DNA of 64,000 nucleotides from Simmondsia chinensis (Eukaryota > Streptophyta > Magnoliopsida > Caryophyllales > Simmondsiaceae). The stretch is from positions 17,377,750 through 17,441,749 of the forward strand of contig JAGTTD010000001.1 in the NCBI GenBank assembly GCA_018398585.1. Direction: 5' to 3'. The position numbers and the translations under genes are program-made. Shown here piece after piece: positions 1 through 10,383 of the stretch; the stretch's first letter is position 1; each line of letters begins with the position of its first letter. The notes below the pieces were generated by a model. That model made no database searches, was not told the origin of the DNA, and was given only the letters and a program-made list of their open reading frames with translations.

Positions 1-105
1 TTTGAGATATTTCTCTCTTTCTCATCTTACTTTCTCTATTACATCATCTCCCTTCACTTCTCTTCTCATCTAAACTCTCTTGGATTCTATCCTTCCCTAT
101 GTTAT
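1..105 (+). repeat. Gypsy LTR 3'-end (R/U5) fragment
   Basis: The first hundred bases begin with 'tttgagatatttctctc' followed by runs of ctcatct and ttcacttctc. The same CT-rich string ends the LTRs of the gypsy elements further right, for example around 50170-50250 and 62050-62130. It is therefore a scrap of that LTR family. No PBS follows it, so it is either a solo-LTR end or truncated by the AT-rich sequence to its right. Its left part lies outside the window. Confidence 0.6.
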
Positions 106-860
106 GATTTGAGATTATATCTATATCACAACATAAAGTTGATCTAATGAGATTAGATTTAATTATCTTATACAAAATCGGATAAAATTGATCTAATGAA
201 ATTAGATTTAATTTATTTTGAAATTAAATATTTTAATTTTAAGAATTAAAAAAAGATTTAATCTGACGATGTCAGCGTCAGCCCGAAGCTAGGTTAGAAT
301 TTTTTAATAAAAGTTTTTTTTAATTTTATTTTTGGACGTGCAGACGTCAATACAAATTTACATAATAATTAAGTTAATTATTTTATTAACTAATTGAATG
401 AGATTCAAAATTAAATTATGAGATAATTTAAGTTATAAATCAGTGTTATTTTTGAATAAAAGTTCGTTTGTATATTTGTTTAGATTAAGATTCTGAAATA
501 GACTATGGGACAGTCTAAGAACAAAATCGAGATTGATTTAAATTAAATTAATTTTAATTTAATTTTAAAATTAGAATTTTAAAAGTAGATTATGTGATAA
601 TCTAAATTAAATATTGTTTTAATTAAAATTAATTGATTAATTTTATTGATTGAATTCTGGAATGAGATTCTAATGTAAGATTATGAGATAATATATATTG
701 TAAAATGATAGTATTTTAAATAAATAAATTAATTAATTTTGGTTAATCTTAGAATGAGATTCTAAAAGGGGATTATGAGGTAATCCAGGTTGTAAATGCA
801 AGTGTGTTAAAAAACCAATGGTTATAAAAATCAAGTGGGAGCGAGGTTCCAATTGTTGTA
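106..860. repeat. AT-rich stretch with degenerate ~60-100 bp tandem repeat
   Basis: There is no coding signal. A unit of the form 'gaatgagattct...gattatgagataat...' recurs around 398-460, 655-715 and 755-815, with weaker versions near 485-520 and 570-615. Copies are separated by roughly 100 bp and have drifted considerably. It could be the subterminal repeat region of a retroelement LTR or a decayed minisatellite. I cannot assign it to a family. Confidence 0.45.
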
Positions 861-1480
861 ACATCACGGTCTCCATTACCGGTTTAGCAGTATAGTAGAT
901 CGATAGACCTCCCTGCGGAGGATATCGGTTTGCAGATTACAGGGTTAGACTTCTTTAGGATAAACCAAAGTGCGAAGAAGCGATGCGACCACGCTGTCGT
1001 GGAGTATTTCGTGTATTTGTATGGAGGTTTAGGTAATGTTTTACACTTGACTAGCGTGATGCATTAGCCTCCCCGCGGAGCTCTGTTGTGTCATGTTAGA
1101 GACTAAGGTAAAGTGGTGAGTTATTCATGTTCAATAAGAATTACAAGAAAACAGGTTAATTGAGAGTAGTTCTCACCTGAACTAGCTTCGTACGACCCTG
1201 CTGCCGGGGAGTAAGGAGTGGTGTGTTTGGGTCATCATTGTATGCATGATAGCACAGTTTGGTGGATATCTGACTTATTGTGTATGCTAAATTAAAAGAA
1301 TATATATCACTGCATTATACAAGACTCATATAAGGTAGTTACACGATTGTTTGCATTTACCGTGTTTTTGATGTGGATACGGCAGGTGAACATTGCTTGA
1401 TTTCGAATACATAATGTACTCACTGAACCAAATTACTTTGCCTTGAAAAATAAGTTAGTCTTAATTGTTAATCACATGGG
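861..1480. other. Unrecognised intergenic or leader sequence
   Basis: No open frame or protein motif is visible. Three short GC-rich motifs of similar shape, 'cctccctgcggagg', 'cctccccgcggag' and 'cctgctgccggggag', lie at about 908, 1070 and 1196, spaced about 130-160 bp. They resemble repeated structural elements in a retroelement leader or LTR. The stretch sits just upstream of copia coding remnants, where a leader and gag would be expected, but no gag homology could be read. Confidence 0.35.
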
Positions 1481-1605
1481 ACCTACTAGAAAGAAAGGAA
1501 AGGGCAAGGTGGTTATTGTAGCAACTACGTCCATAAGGAAGTGAACAAAAGACAAGCGTTTCTTTTGAAAGAAAACTAGGCCACTGAAGAAGAAACTACA
1601 CTAAG

Positions 1606-2615
1606 TACATATCTGCTCTTCCTACAAAGACTGCCAAACCATCTGGCGAAGGTATGTTGATATCTCACTTAGTTGAGTCATGTGCAGTTGAGAGTCCACC
1701 AGTTTCCTGGTGGGTGGACTCTGGTTCAACTGACCTTATATGTAATATGTTACAGAAGCCCAGGCTAGGCTAAAGTCTACACGACGGGTGTTGTACCTGA
1801 TGGCCAGGGACAATACAATAATATTGGTCTTAAGTGTAGGAGATGTTAGCTTAGACTTTAGTAATAGATTTTTATTTTAAAACATTGTTTATTTGTTGCT
1901 ACTCTGCACAGGAATTTGATTTATGTATCTTGTTTTATGAATAATTATTATTCAGTTGATTTTGAAAATGAAAATTTTAATATGACAAATAAATTGTTTA
2001 TTCATGTTATTTCCTTATCAAAACAATGGTAATTGTTTAAATGAATCTAACAAAAGCTCACTTGTTCAATGTTTTAAAAGAAAACCCCTTGAAAGGGATA
2101 TTGCCTACACATGGCACCAACGTTGAGGTCACACTAATTCGAACAGGATCTAAAGACTGGTGAAAGATGGAATGATAGAAGTTTTGGACTTGAGGTCATT
2201 ACCAGTTTGCGAATTCTGCATAGAAAGAAAGGTGGCCAATTCTGTCTTTAAGAGTAAAGGCAACAGGATTGGTGGCTTGCTTGAGCTAGTTCACATAGAT
2301 GTATGTGGACCAATACGTGTTTAGGCAAGAGGTGGGTATGAGTATTTAATCATGTTTAGTGATGATTACTCAAGGCATGTATATGTTTATCAAATTAGAC
2401 ATTAGTCGGACTCATTTGAAAAGTTCAAAGAGTACAAAACTGAAGTTGAAAACCTATTAGGTAAACAAATTAAGTCACTTCGATCAGATCGAGGTGGTGA
2501 ATATTTTTCGGGTGAATTTTTGGATTTCCAAACTGGAAAATGATATAAGATCTCAGCTTTCTGCTCAGGTTACACTGCAGAAGAATGGTGTTGCAAATAA
2601 AAAGACCAAGGGCGG
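1606..2615 (+). pseudogene. Copia protease and integrase (broken)
   Basis: An aspartic protease motif WWVDSGSTD is read at about 1708-1734 in a stop-free stretch of about 50 codons. The GAG-pre-integrase signature WHQR..GHTN is at about 2112-2145. Integrase core pieces follow: HIDVCGP near 2291, FSDDYSRHVYVY near 2355-2390 and SDRGGEYF near 2485-2508, then a piece ending NGVANKKTK near 2610. These match in order the polyprotein of plant copia elements. Stops and frame changes are scattered through it, and the integrase C-terminus after about 2615 is deleted. Confidence 0.8.
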
Positions 2616-2795
2616 TTTTTATTTTTTTTTTTTTTTTGCAGTTTTCTGATTTAAATGATTTTTTGTAAAGACAATGCAAAATACTTAGAGGAGCATTTTG
2701 CAAGTAAGCTGTAAAAACAAAAACAAAATGGTATTAAAGGAAAATGACAATAATTCTGAACCGCTAGGCATAACTTAAGTCATAGTGGAAGCATT
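2616..2795 (+). pseudogene. Copia integrase/RT linker with T-run
   Basis: After a long T tract (about 2617-2638) a piece reading NAKYLEEHF appears near 2677-2702, followed by K-rich residues and a VLKEN-like string near 2733. Plant copia polyproteins carry a similar NA.FLEE...VL.E segment between integrase and RT. The T tract occupies the place where the family has a short GG.FY... segment. It may be slippage expansion rather than an insertion. Confidence 0.5.
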
Positions 2796-2804
2796 AGATG
2801 CATC

Positions 2805-3625
2805 TACTAATAGGAGCAAAAAATGTTTTAGGTACACGAGAGCTTAGGTGTGGTGGGAGGATTGTCAGGGCACATTACAGGTTCATAACGGGAGCCTTAG
2901 TGGTTAACCGTGGTATTGAATTTGATCCTTTTAGCCACAATGAAGCAATTAAGCGTTCTAGTTTTGTGCGGTCGGTTGCTCAAATCATGCATGTACAAAT
3001 GATATTAAGACAGAGTAGTGACTTTCTTAGTGTTATATGTCAAAGATATACTACTAATTGAAAATGGTGTAGGGGTGTCATTAGCTGTAAAGGTTTGGTT
3101 GTCAGGATAGCTCGATATGAAGGACATAGGAGAAGCCACCTCCACTCTTAGGATTAAGCTGCTGCAAGGTCATAAGAGGAGGATGTTGGATCTCTCTCCA
3201 ACCACTTATATTGACAAGACGTTGTCAAGGTATAGCATTGAGTCCCTCTCCTTTTTTAGTAGTGTTCTAGGACACCTCAAAAGGAGGAGCAATTGAGGAA
3301 TATTCCGTATGCTTTGGCAGTGGGAGCCTTAGGTATGCCATGTTGTGCACGAGACTTGATGTCTGCTATGCTATGGTGTAGTAAGCAGGTGTTAGTCTAA
3401 CATGAGTCTAATGCACTAGGTGGCAGAAGTGCTATCTCTAGTTCTTGAAAAGAACTAGAGATCCTATGCTGATCTTTCAAAGTGACGAGCTAGTTCCAGG
3501 ACTTCCAGTCAGATTAAAATGGTCAATGCTCGACATCTAAGCATGTCTTTACCCTTGGAGTGGAAGCCATTAGTGAGAGGAATGTGAAGCAGTATTGTAT
3601 TGCTGACTTCACAATAGAGTAATTA
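2805..3625 (+). pseudogene. Copia reverse transcriptase and RNase H (broken)
   Basis: The RT-leading motif GRIVRAHYRF is read near 2858-2890. The piece DMKDIGEA is near 3115, the stretch TYIDKTLSRYSIES near 3208-3250, RYAMLCTRLDVCYAMV near 3332-3380 and QYCIADFTIE near 3592-3620. All are recognisable copia RT/RNase H landmarks in the right order. The catalytic centre of RT (between about 2995 and 3090) and the RNase H C-terminus are absent. The product would be inactive. Confidence 0.75.
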
Positions 3626-3722
3626 TGCTCACTAAGGGTTAGGCTCAGTAGATTTTTGGTTCAAACTTAAAAAGGGTGAGTATAGACCTTGTCATAAATT
3701 GGATTTAGGACAAGTGGGAGAT

Positions 3723-5777
3723 TGTTAGGAATAGTTTCCTGAAATCCAGATTTATTCTAGATATCTTATTTTAGTTAATAAATAAAATTGAAGTTCCAGT
3801 CATTTCCTAGTGAAATTTGTGTATGTGAGCATTTATACTGCATGTGATTTTCTTTTGGGAGACATCCATGAGATGGGAGTAGTCCTCAGACAACAATTTA
3901 TATGTTTGTTCTAAGTGGTCTTTGAGATTAAGCCACAGATAGACTTGAAACAAATGGTATAGATTGTTGTTTGAAGGACTCGTAGTCGAAGACAAGTCTG
4001 GACCACTTTTATGTTAAGACTATAACGTGACACTTTAGATGACTTGTCTTGGTCATGTGGATGGAGATTCAAAAGTGTTAGGTTAGTGTGTTCGACACAC
4101 TGAGTTGGACCATGTGGGTTACTTATTTCTATACCACTATCGAAGATTAGTGATTCACGTTGTACTGTTTGAACAACGACTCTAAATCCTAAGAGTATTC
4201 AGGACTAGTGCATGGAGCATTAGTTACTTTGGTGTACTATAAGTAAGGTCCAAACGAATGACAGAAATCCCACGTACACTGGGTAGCAACGTGAAGTGTG
4301 TTATGGATCAGGTGTTCAATATGGAATCCACAGTCTCTTATGAGATACAGATGTCCCCTTAGTTGATTCGCAAATATTTGAATAGATCGGAAACTTTGGC
4401 CAAAGTATTCCAAGTGTTTGACATTTGAAATTTATATTGTGAATATGTTCAAGTATAAATGAATTATTCAGTGAAGGGTGAGTCGGTAACTAATGGAGAA
4501 GCTGTGAGAAGGATAACGGTAGTGGTTATGTTTATCCTTTGTCATGGACATCTAATGGAGAGGTTGTTGTCATCAATACAGTTTATTAGGAAAATATCGA
4601 ATAAATAATTTAACTCTGAAGTGCAGTGAGATTTATTTAGTGGAATTAAGTATCATTAAATTGTAATCAAATTAATATCATGAAATCGTTTAATTTAATC
4701 CATTTGGAGCTAGATTTAAATTGTCCTTAAGGTCCCTGCGCAAACCTCTGTATTTTATTGCCATTGAAAAAATATTAAAGAATTCATGAGTTGAATTATT
4801 TATCCATAAGATGGGTAAATTAATTTTGCCAAACATTATTCATGAGATGAATAAAAGTTAAAATTTATAAAATCAAATAATTTTGAAAATTAAAGTTCGT
4901 AAGATGATTTTTTTCATGCGGGAAACAAAGCAAAAAAAAAAAAAAAACAAAAAAAATTGCTTTCAAGCAGCTCGTTATCCGTGTACTTCGCTAGCAGCCA
5001 ATCAGCACGCGACACGTATCTTGCGCTGGGTTGCCCAGGGGTTATCGGTGTGCCACGGTGTGGACCAATAGGCATGCGACACGTGGCACGCGTTTTGAAT
5101 TAAAAAATCCCGTGATTTTGACCATTGTTGAAACGCAGCATTTTGAGTCGATTTATGAATGAAACGCTGCGTTTTGTATTAAAACTGCAATTATTTTGTA
5201 TGCATCCCACATCGAATTAAATTTTTTTTTTGCTCCGGTATATTCCTTTAAAGAGAGCGACTTATTCCGAAATTTGGCATCAAAGTTGAAGTATTTCTTT
5301 AGGGTTTCTGAAATTGTTTCGGATATCTAATTGAAGAGAAAAATTTCTGTTGAAATTTTTCTTTCCTCAGTTTAACATTTTTTGGAGCCCACCCTCCGGG
5401 CAGTTCAAGGTCATTGCGTAGAAGGTCTCAGGATCTCGATTTTGAAGAATATTATGGTCTTTCTGTTTTTCTTTCATTGGAGCAATTTCTGGTATGTCTT
5501 TTCTTTCATTCCTTTTAGATTCCGCTTTTCTATTTATTTACAGTATTTATTATTATACCTGTTTAAGTTTATGTATTATTATGAATGTATTAGAGTAAAA
5601 GGCGTGGAGATCTAAATTAAGAATTTAGATCTGTTGATTTAAATTATGAATTTATGTCCGTAGATTTAAAATTAGAAATTTTAAATCAACCCTAGGTTTA
5701 GAATTATGAATTCTAAACCCGTTCCGCTGAGTTAACTTTATAAACTTTAGGGAGAATTTTTAAAATTCATCCCAACA
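3723..5777 (+). repeat. Copia LTR (about 2.05 kb)
   Basis: The left edge is set by the string acaagtgggaga followed by TGTTAGG, the usual copia polypurine tract/LTR junction. The right edge is ...cccaaca, followed two bases later by a PBS-like string. The LTR is AT-rich, with a GC-richer island near 4975-5090 (gcagccaatcagcacgcg and similar). Its last 390 bp recur at 14660-15014 and 61205-61600. No second full copy lies in the window, so the divergence cannot be dated. Confidence 0.65.
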
Positions 5778-5945
5778 ACCGGTATTAGGGCAAAGGGTTT
5801 ATAAAGATAAACCTATTCCCGAGAACTCTTACACGTGAGGTGTTACAAAGCGTGACTCTCCGATCGGGGGCTTAGGTAGAGAGAAGAGTCTCCTACTCTA
5901 AGTGCTCTAATAGGTGCCTATTGTTGTGACCATAGTTGAGAACTG
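5778..5945 (+). promoter_or_regulatory. Copia primer-binding site and 5' leader
   Basis: The string ccggtattagggcaaag at about 5779-5795 is a drifted form of the initiator-Met tRNA PBS TGGTATCAGAGC. The copy at 61605-61615 reads cggtattagagc, closer to canonical. The leader that follows (cctattcccg.., gagaagagtctcctactct.., tctaatag) is repeated at 61616-61748. A leader placed after the LTR shows that this LTR acted as the 5' LTR of some copy. Confidence 0.6.
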
Positions 5946-6062
5946 TGAACCCAATAGTCGGCATCAGAGTTTATTTTTCAACCAAATTTTTATGTTTTTC
6001 CCAACACCTGTACACTTGCTAGTAGAAGGTTTTAAAACACAATTTGAAACACAACAAGTTTT

Positions 6063-6080
6063 TGGCGCCGTTGCCGAGGT
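6063..6080 (+). promoter_or_regulatory. Athila primer-binding site
   Basis: The string tggcgccgttgccg sits directly after the truncated LTR end. The family consensus is TGGCGCCGTTGCCGGGG, described in the Athila/Tat lineages as complementary to the 3' end of tRNA-Asp. The last bases (aggt instead of gggg) have drifted. Confidence 0.8.
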
Positions 6081-6261
6081 ATCGGTAGGATAAATTAGAC
6101 TTAGGTATTAATGAGTTATTTTTTTATTCATTTTTCCTATTTATTTCATTTATTTTATTTTTGGGTTGTGGTCAAAAGTGAACTCAATTTGCTTTCTATA
6201 TTATTTGCACGGTAGACGCTCACTTGACCTGGAATTCTTGCCTTTACATTTTAGAAATTTA

Positions 6262-7130
6262 GTTAGCTTTGTCTACTTTGAGGCGATATGAGGCGAGTGC
6301 GAATCCACCTCTAACCATGGCCAACTTTGCACCTTGTACGATTGGAGACCACTTTATTCTCCAAACCGAAGTTGCGTTACCCGCCGTTGGTAACCCCAAC
6401 TTCGCAATAAGCCCGGAATCATCATCATGCTTCCCACATTGTATGGGAAGCCAATTGAAAGCCCATATGAACACCCTAATGCTTTTCTAGAAACTTGTGA
6501 AACTTGTCATTATCAAGGGGTTTCGTTCGACGCAGTTGGGCTACGTCTTTTTTCCATTCTCATTAAAGGATGTAGCCAAATGATAGTTTCAGTCCCTACC
6601 ATGGGATGAAATCATAACTTGGAATAACTTCCAATAAAATTTGTTGACCAAGTTTTATCCTAAGGCCAGGACTATGGCTGCTAGGCGTGCGATCAACATA
6701 TTTGAACAAAAAGATCAAGACCAATTTTATGAAGGTTAGGTTATATTTAAGGAGCTCCTTAAAAGCTGTTCCCACCACGGGTTACCCAAGTGGGTTCTTG
6801 TGCAGAGCTTCCATGACTTCTTCGGTCTTCTAACAAGAAAATGGTTACTGCTTCATGTGGGGGAGCATTTAACCAGCACGATGAGGATGTGGCTTGGACG
6901 CTATTTGAGTGCCTCGGTGAATGCCCCTTCGACCAAGCTTCTTCTACAAGAGTGGTTAGAGGGAGCACCGTAGTGTCTACGAAATGGCACCAAAGGATGA
7001 TGTTAACCTTAGACTAGACAACCTTATTAGGAACATGGACAAAATTATGAATTTACATGCAAATCAACTAATGTTTCACCCAGTTAACGAGGTTGAATAA
7101 TCATTTGGTGGTACTACACCATGTGGTATT
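6262..7130 (+). pseudogene. Athila Gag, N-terminal part (broken)
   Basis: A segment near 6480-6560 reads FLETCETCHYQGVSFDAVGLRLF, followed by pieces matching the retrotransposon gag domain: W..ITWNNF near 6603-6630, KFYPKAR near 6648, IFEQKDQDQFYE near 6698-6735 and FKELLK.C.HHGLPKW near 6747-6792. These are typical of Athila capsid proteins. Several stops and shifts occur. The frame is cut at a CGICSG motif near 7120-7140 by the next element and resumes at 10384. Confidence 0.75.
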
Positions 7131-7764
7131 TGTTCAGGTGACACAAGCGTAAGCTAAGTAAATTTAGGATAGATTGAGAGTATAAGATGAGAAAGTAGTG
7201 AATTGAGATGAGAATTTAGAGAATTTAGAGTTTAGATGAGATAAGAAAGGAAAGGAGATGAGAAATAGAGAGAGTTAGATGAGAGAGAGAAAGTTTGATC
7301 TGAAAAGAGACAATTCTTTGATATTATGATTGAATGATCTGAATTATTACACTTGCCCCCTATTTATAAGCGAGAACAAGCAACTAATACAATGTACCTA
7401 GACTCTAACTAACTAACCGACTTAGGAAAATATCTAGAAAATATCTAACTAACATTTAAAGACCTTGTTTGGCGCCATAAACTCTAACTAACAATTAAAC
7501 CTTGGCGCCTACAACAAAACAACCTGCTACTACAGCAGAGTAACCACACGCTTCATCTTCTTAAGCAAAACAACACTTACTAAGGCTATTACACCTTATT
7601 ACATGACTACTGGACTTAACAAACTAATACATCTTCATTAGCTAACAATACTACCAACATCAGCAGCAACCGAATCAGATCAACACCACAGCAGCAGCAC
7701 CAACAGAACTTAAATCAGCAGCACAGCTTAATCATCTCATGCCTTGAATTCCCGGGTCATAACA
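7131..7764 (-). repeat. 3' LTR of the non-autonomous element
   Basis: It runs from about 7131 (tgttcaggtgac) or 7139 to ...gggtcataaca. It pairs with 9747-10383, with roughly 4% substitutions counted by eye plus a 6 bp indel. Its left tip lacks about 10-18 bp present in the right LTR, so the exact boundary with Athila gag is uncertain. Confidence 0.8.
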
Positions 7765-7848
7765 TTCCCTTCCCCTTCCCCTTGAAAACATTCTTGTCCT
7801 CAAGAATTGAGGAGAGTTGAGATTTGAAGATCACCTGTTGCCATAGAA
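7765..7848 (-). promoter_or_regulatory. Polypurine tract and end-of-pol tail of the non-autonomous element
   Basis: On the minus strand the last bases before the left LTR are a purine run (ggggaaggggaaggga). Just upstream a short frame reads SQLSSILEDKNVFKGK. Elements A, E and F have the same SQFP.F..LEDK..FK..G string at the very end of pol, next to their PPT. This small element therefore kept the pol terminus while losing the rest. Confidence 0.75.
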
Positions 7849-8148
7849 GAAAGCTGTATTGTGCTGAATTGCTTTGCAAATTCCTGCACCTGTAAGAACA
7901 TGCATATAACAAGATCTGAAATACAGCTGGAGAACTCCATGTTGATGCCGATTGTGAAGTAATTGCAGCCCAAGGTCTTGTTGTCATTGCTTGCAACTGA
8001 TTCAGTGAGTTCTGCTCTGGTGGCTTGCACAAATCAAACAAACCAACCTAACATCAACAACCATAGCTTGCTCTAGGTAATGAGTAGCTCGCTGCAGAGT
8101 TGCATTCATGTAAATGAGTCTTTGAGTTCCATCAGCTTGCTCATCTTG

Positions 8149-9051
8149 CTATTGCAATTGATGTCCACTATTCCCAAACACATTTAATCTATCTTTACCA
8201 GGATCAAAAGATCTCAATCTTGCTTGATTCACTGCTGAATCCACCCCTAGAGTACACTTGGTTTGAACTCCTCTGTCAAAAACTCGCGATTGCTCTTGAT
8301 AAGGCAGCATTGAAGCATGCTTTACTGCTGGAGCTCTCCTCAGGAACCTTACAACTTGTTGACATTTAGATTGGCCCATTCTCCAAATAAGATCACACTC
8401 TTGTTGTCCTTGTACAAGTTTCCTTTGAACCAATTGACTTGCATCAACTACAACTTCATGTTTTCTTAAGTCTGGATACACTGCAGCAGTAATACTTCGA
8501 TCTTTTGTTGAAATTGCCTTGTTGCAGTTAGATTTCTTCTTCCTTCTTTCCTTCTTGAGCATTTTGCTAACCCAAGCACCAACCTCAAGTCTATCTAATG
8601 ACAACAAAACCATCTCATGCTTAATTGATTCCCTGTTCTCGCTAACATCAAGATTATCAAGGATCTTACTATTTGATTTAAGGCGTAGAAAATCCGGAGA
8701 TTTTCCCTTGTAAACTAATATCGGCTTCTCCATTGCCCTCAACCTCTTACTCGAGTAACATTTCTTGTGATTCAAGTGGATATACAAACTGACGTCCTTA
8801 CCGTTCTGAGAATACCATACCCTCAACTTCCTGCTACTCCAAATCTTAATTCGCACTTGTGGTTTCATTTCAGCAACGTTAAGTGATTCCACATTGTGCA
8901 CCTCAGGTTGTAAAACAACACTTCGAGGGCGAAATACATTAGCTATAATTGCTTGCCAACGCTACATAAGTTTTTCATTAGAGCGTTGTAAGATCTTGCG
9001 GAATTCGGCTGACTAGTTCAAAGTTGAATCAGGATTAGTTGTAGCTTCCAT
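8149..9051 (-). pseudogene. Unrecognised ORF of the non-autonomous LTR element
   Basis: From an ATG at 9051 the same frame runs 300 codons to 8149, with two in-frame stops close to the start (after MEATTNPDSTLN and after SNEKLM). The last 250 codons (from 8901) are open. The protein is basic in the middle (KKERRKKKS) and contains IKIWSSRKLRVWYSQNGKDV and QRKLVQGQQECDLIWRMG. I see no zinc knuckle, protease, RT or integrase motif, so I do not assign a function. The N-terminal region faintly resembles the Gag N-terminus of elements E and G (a helix with W and Q/N-rich residues). It replaces gag-pol within standard LTR ends. Confidence 0.6.
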
Positions 9052-9732
9052 TTCTTTTGCTCATGGAAGATGAGAATCGTACTTTTACCGCCAAAGGATC
9101 TTCGCAACACCGAACCACCACTTCGACACCAACCCCCAACTTCCGCATTTCGAATCAAGAAGATCTCGAACCAAAAACCCTAACTGCAGTGTTTGCTTGA
9201 GTAATTCAAGCTATGAATCTGCATTCAACTTGAACTTAACTTCAATTATTGGATCAACACACTTCTAACCACAATTCTAAACCATTATCAGATTTCTGCT
9301 TTTTTTTTTTTCCAATTCAGTGCAGCTCTTTGCTCTTTCAGTTACTGAATTAACCTCAATTTCTTAATCTGAATTTCTCAAGGATTGAGCAGCAATCTGA
9401 AGTTGATCTTGCTCAACTTCAATCAACACTAACACAACTCAAGTTGTTTTGAACACTTACAATTTTGAGCTCAAAGCAGAACCTAAATATGATCAATGTA
9501 CTGCACTTTGATCTTCCGCTAATTGAGCTGAAAATTGAGCTAACACAACAACGAAAACCTGTTTTTGTTGATTGTTTGCAACTAACACCAAAGCTTGACA
9601 CAATAAAAACTCAATTTAATTGAATTTGATTCAACTAAATCAAATGCAAAGCATATAAAGTCTCTTGCGCAGCAACAACAATCTGATTTCGATTTTTTTC
9701 TTGATTAAGAGCTCGATTGGAAGCCAAACGAG
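9052..9732 (-). other. Leader of the non-autonomous element
   Basis: About 680 bp lie between the PBS and the first ATG of the ORF. The stretch is A/T-rich with runs of caatt and an A12 tract on the minus strand near 9300-9312. No ORF of interest is visible. The length is similar to the leader of element G. Confidence 0.5.
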
Positions 9733-9744
9733 GCTCTGATACCA
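9733..9744 (-). promoter_or_regulatory. Primer-binding site, initiator-Met tRNA type
   Basis: The plus strand reads gctctgatacca, so the minus strand reads TGGTATCAGAGC two bases after the LTR end. This is the common PBS of plant LTR elements primed by initiator-Met tRNA. It shows transcription on the minus strand. Confidence 0.9.
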
Positions 9745-9746
9745 AT

Positions 9747-10383
9747 TGTTATGCTCGTGATGGAATGACAAGCGTAAGCTAAGCAAATTTAGGATAGATT
9801 GAGAGTATGAGATGAGAAAGAAGTGAATTGAGATGAGAAATTAGAGAATTTAGACTTTAGATGAGATAAGAAGGGAAAGGAGAAATAGAGAGAGTTAGAT
9901 GAGAGAGAGAAAGTTTGATCTCAAAAGAGACAATTCTTTGATATTATGATAGAATGATCTGAATTATTACACTTGCCTCCCATTTATAAGCAAGAACAAG
10001 CAACTAATACAATGTACCTAGACTCTAACCAACTAACCGACTCAGGAAATATCTAGAAAATATCTAACTAACATTTAAAGACCCTATTTGGCGCCATGAA
10101 CTCTAACTAACAATTAAACCTTGGCGCCTACAACAAAACAACCTGCTACGGCAGCAGAGTAACCACACGCTTCATCTTCTTAAGCAAAACAACACTTACT
10201 AAGGCTATTACACCTTATTACATGACTACTAGACTTAACAAACTAATACATCTTCATTAGCTAACAATACTACCAACATCAGTAGAAACTGAATCAGATC
10301 AACACCACAGTAGCAGCACCAACAGAACTTAAATCAGCAGCGCAGCTTAATCAACTCATGCCTTGAATTCCCGGGTCATAGCA
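9747..10383 (-). repeat. 5' LTR of the non-autonomous element
   Basis: It starts with tgttatgctcgtga directly after the PBS complement and ends ...gggtcatagca at the junction with Athila gag. The CT-rich U5/R part (tctctctcatctaactctctc on the minus strand) is shared with the other gypsy LTRs of the window. Confidence 0.85.

Larger units (their letters stand above)
1481..5945 (+). mobile_element. Ty1/copia LTR retrotransposon remnant
   Basis: The piece is ordered protease, GAG-pre-integrase, integrase, linker, RT C-terminal part, RNase H, long LTR, PBS and leader. This domain order (integrase before RT) defines Ty1/copia. Coding parts are broken and several hundred codons of integrase and RT are missing. 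The LTR at 3723-5777 is followed by a PBS and leader rather than by flanking DNA. It therefore joins the 3' end of one copy to the 5' end of another, as unequal recombination would produce. No upstream LTR is visible. Confidence 0.8.
7131..10383 (-). mobile_element. Non-autonomous LTR retrotransposon with unrecognised ORF
   Basis: Two near-identical repeats of about 630 bp (7131/7139-7764 and 9747-10383) flank 2 kb that contains no gag, protease, RT, RNase H or integrase motif. Reading on the minus strand, the right LTR is followed by a PBS matching initiator-Met tRNA, a long leader, one ORF and a polypurine tract next to the left LTR. PBS, LTR ends and the pre-PPT tail resemble those of the chromodomain-type gypsy elements A-H. 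It is probably mobilised by their proteins. It lies inside Athila gag. Clean 5 bp TSDs are not visible because the left LTR edge is altered. Confidence 0.85.

Noticed and set aside
8149..8901. Host gene encoding a 250-residue protein
   Set aside because: It lies between matched LTRs with PBS and PPT, has two stops near its start and no introns or neighbours of its own. It is part of the non-autonomous retroelement.
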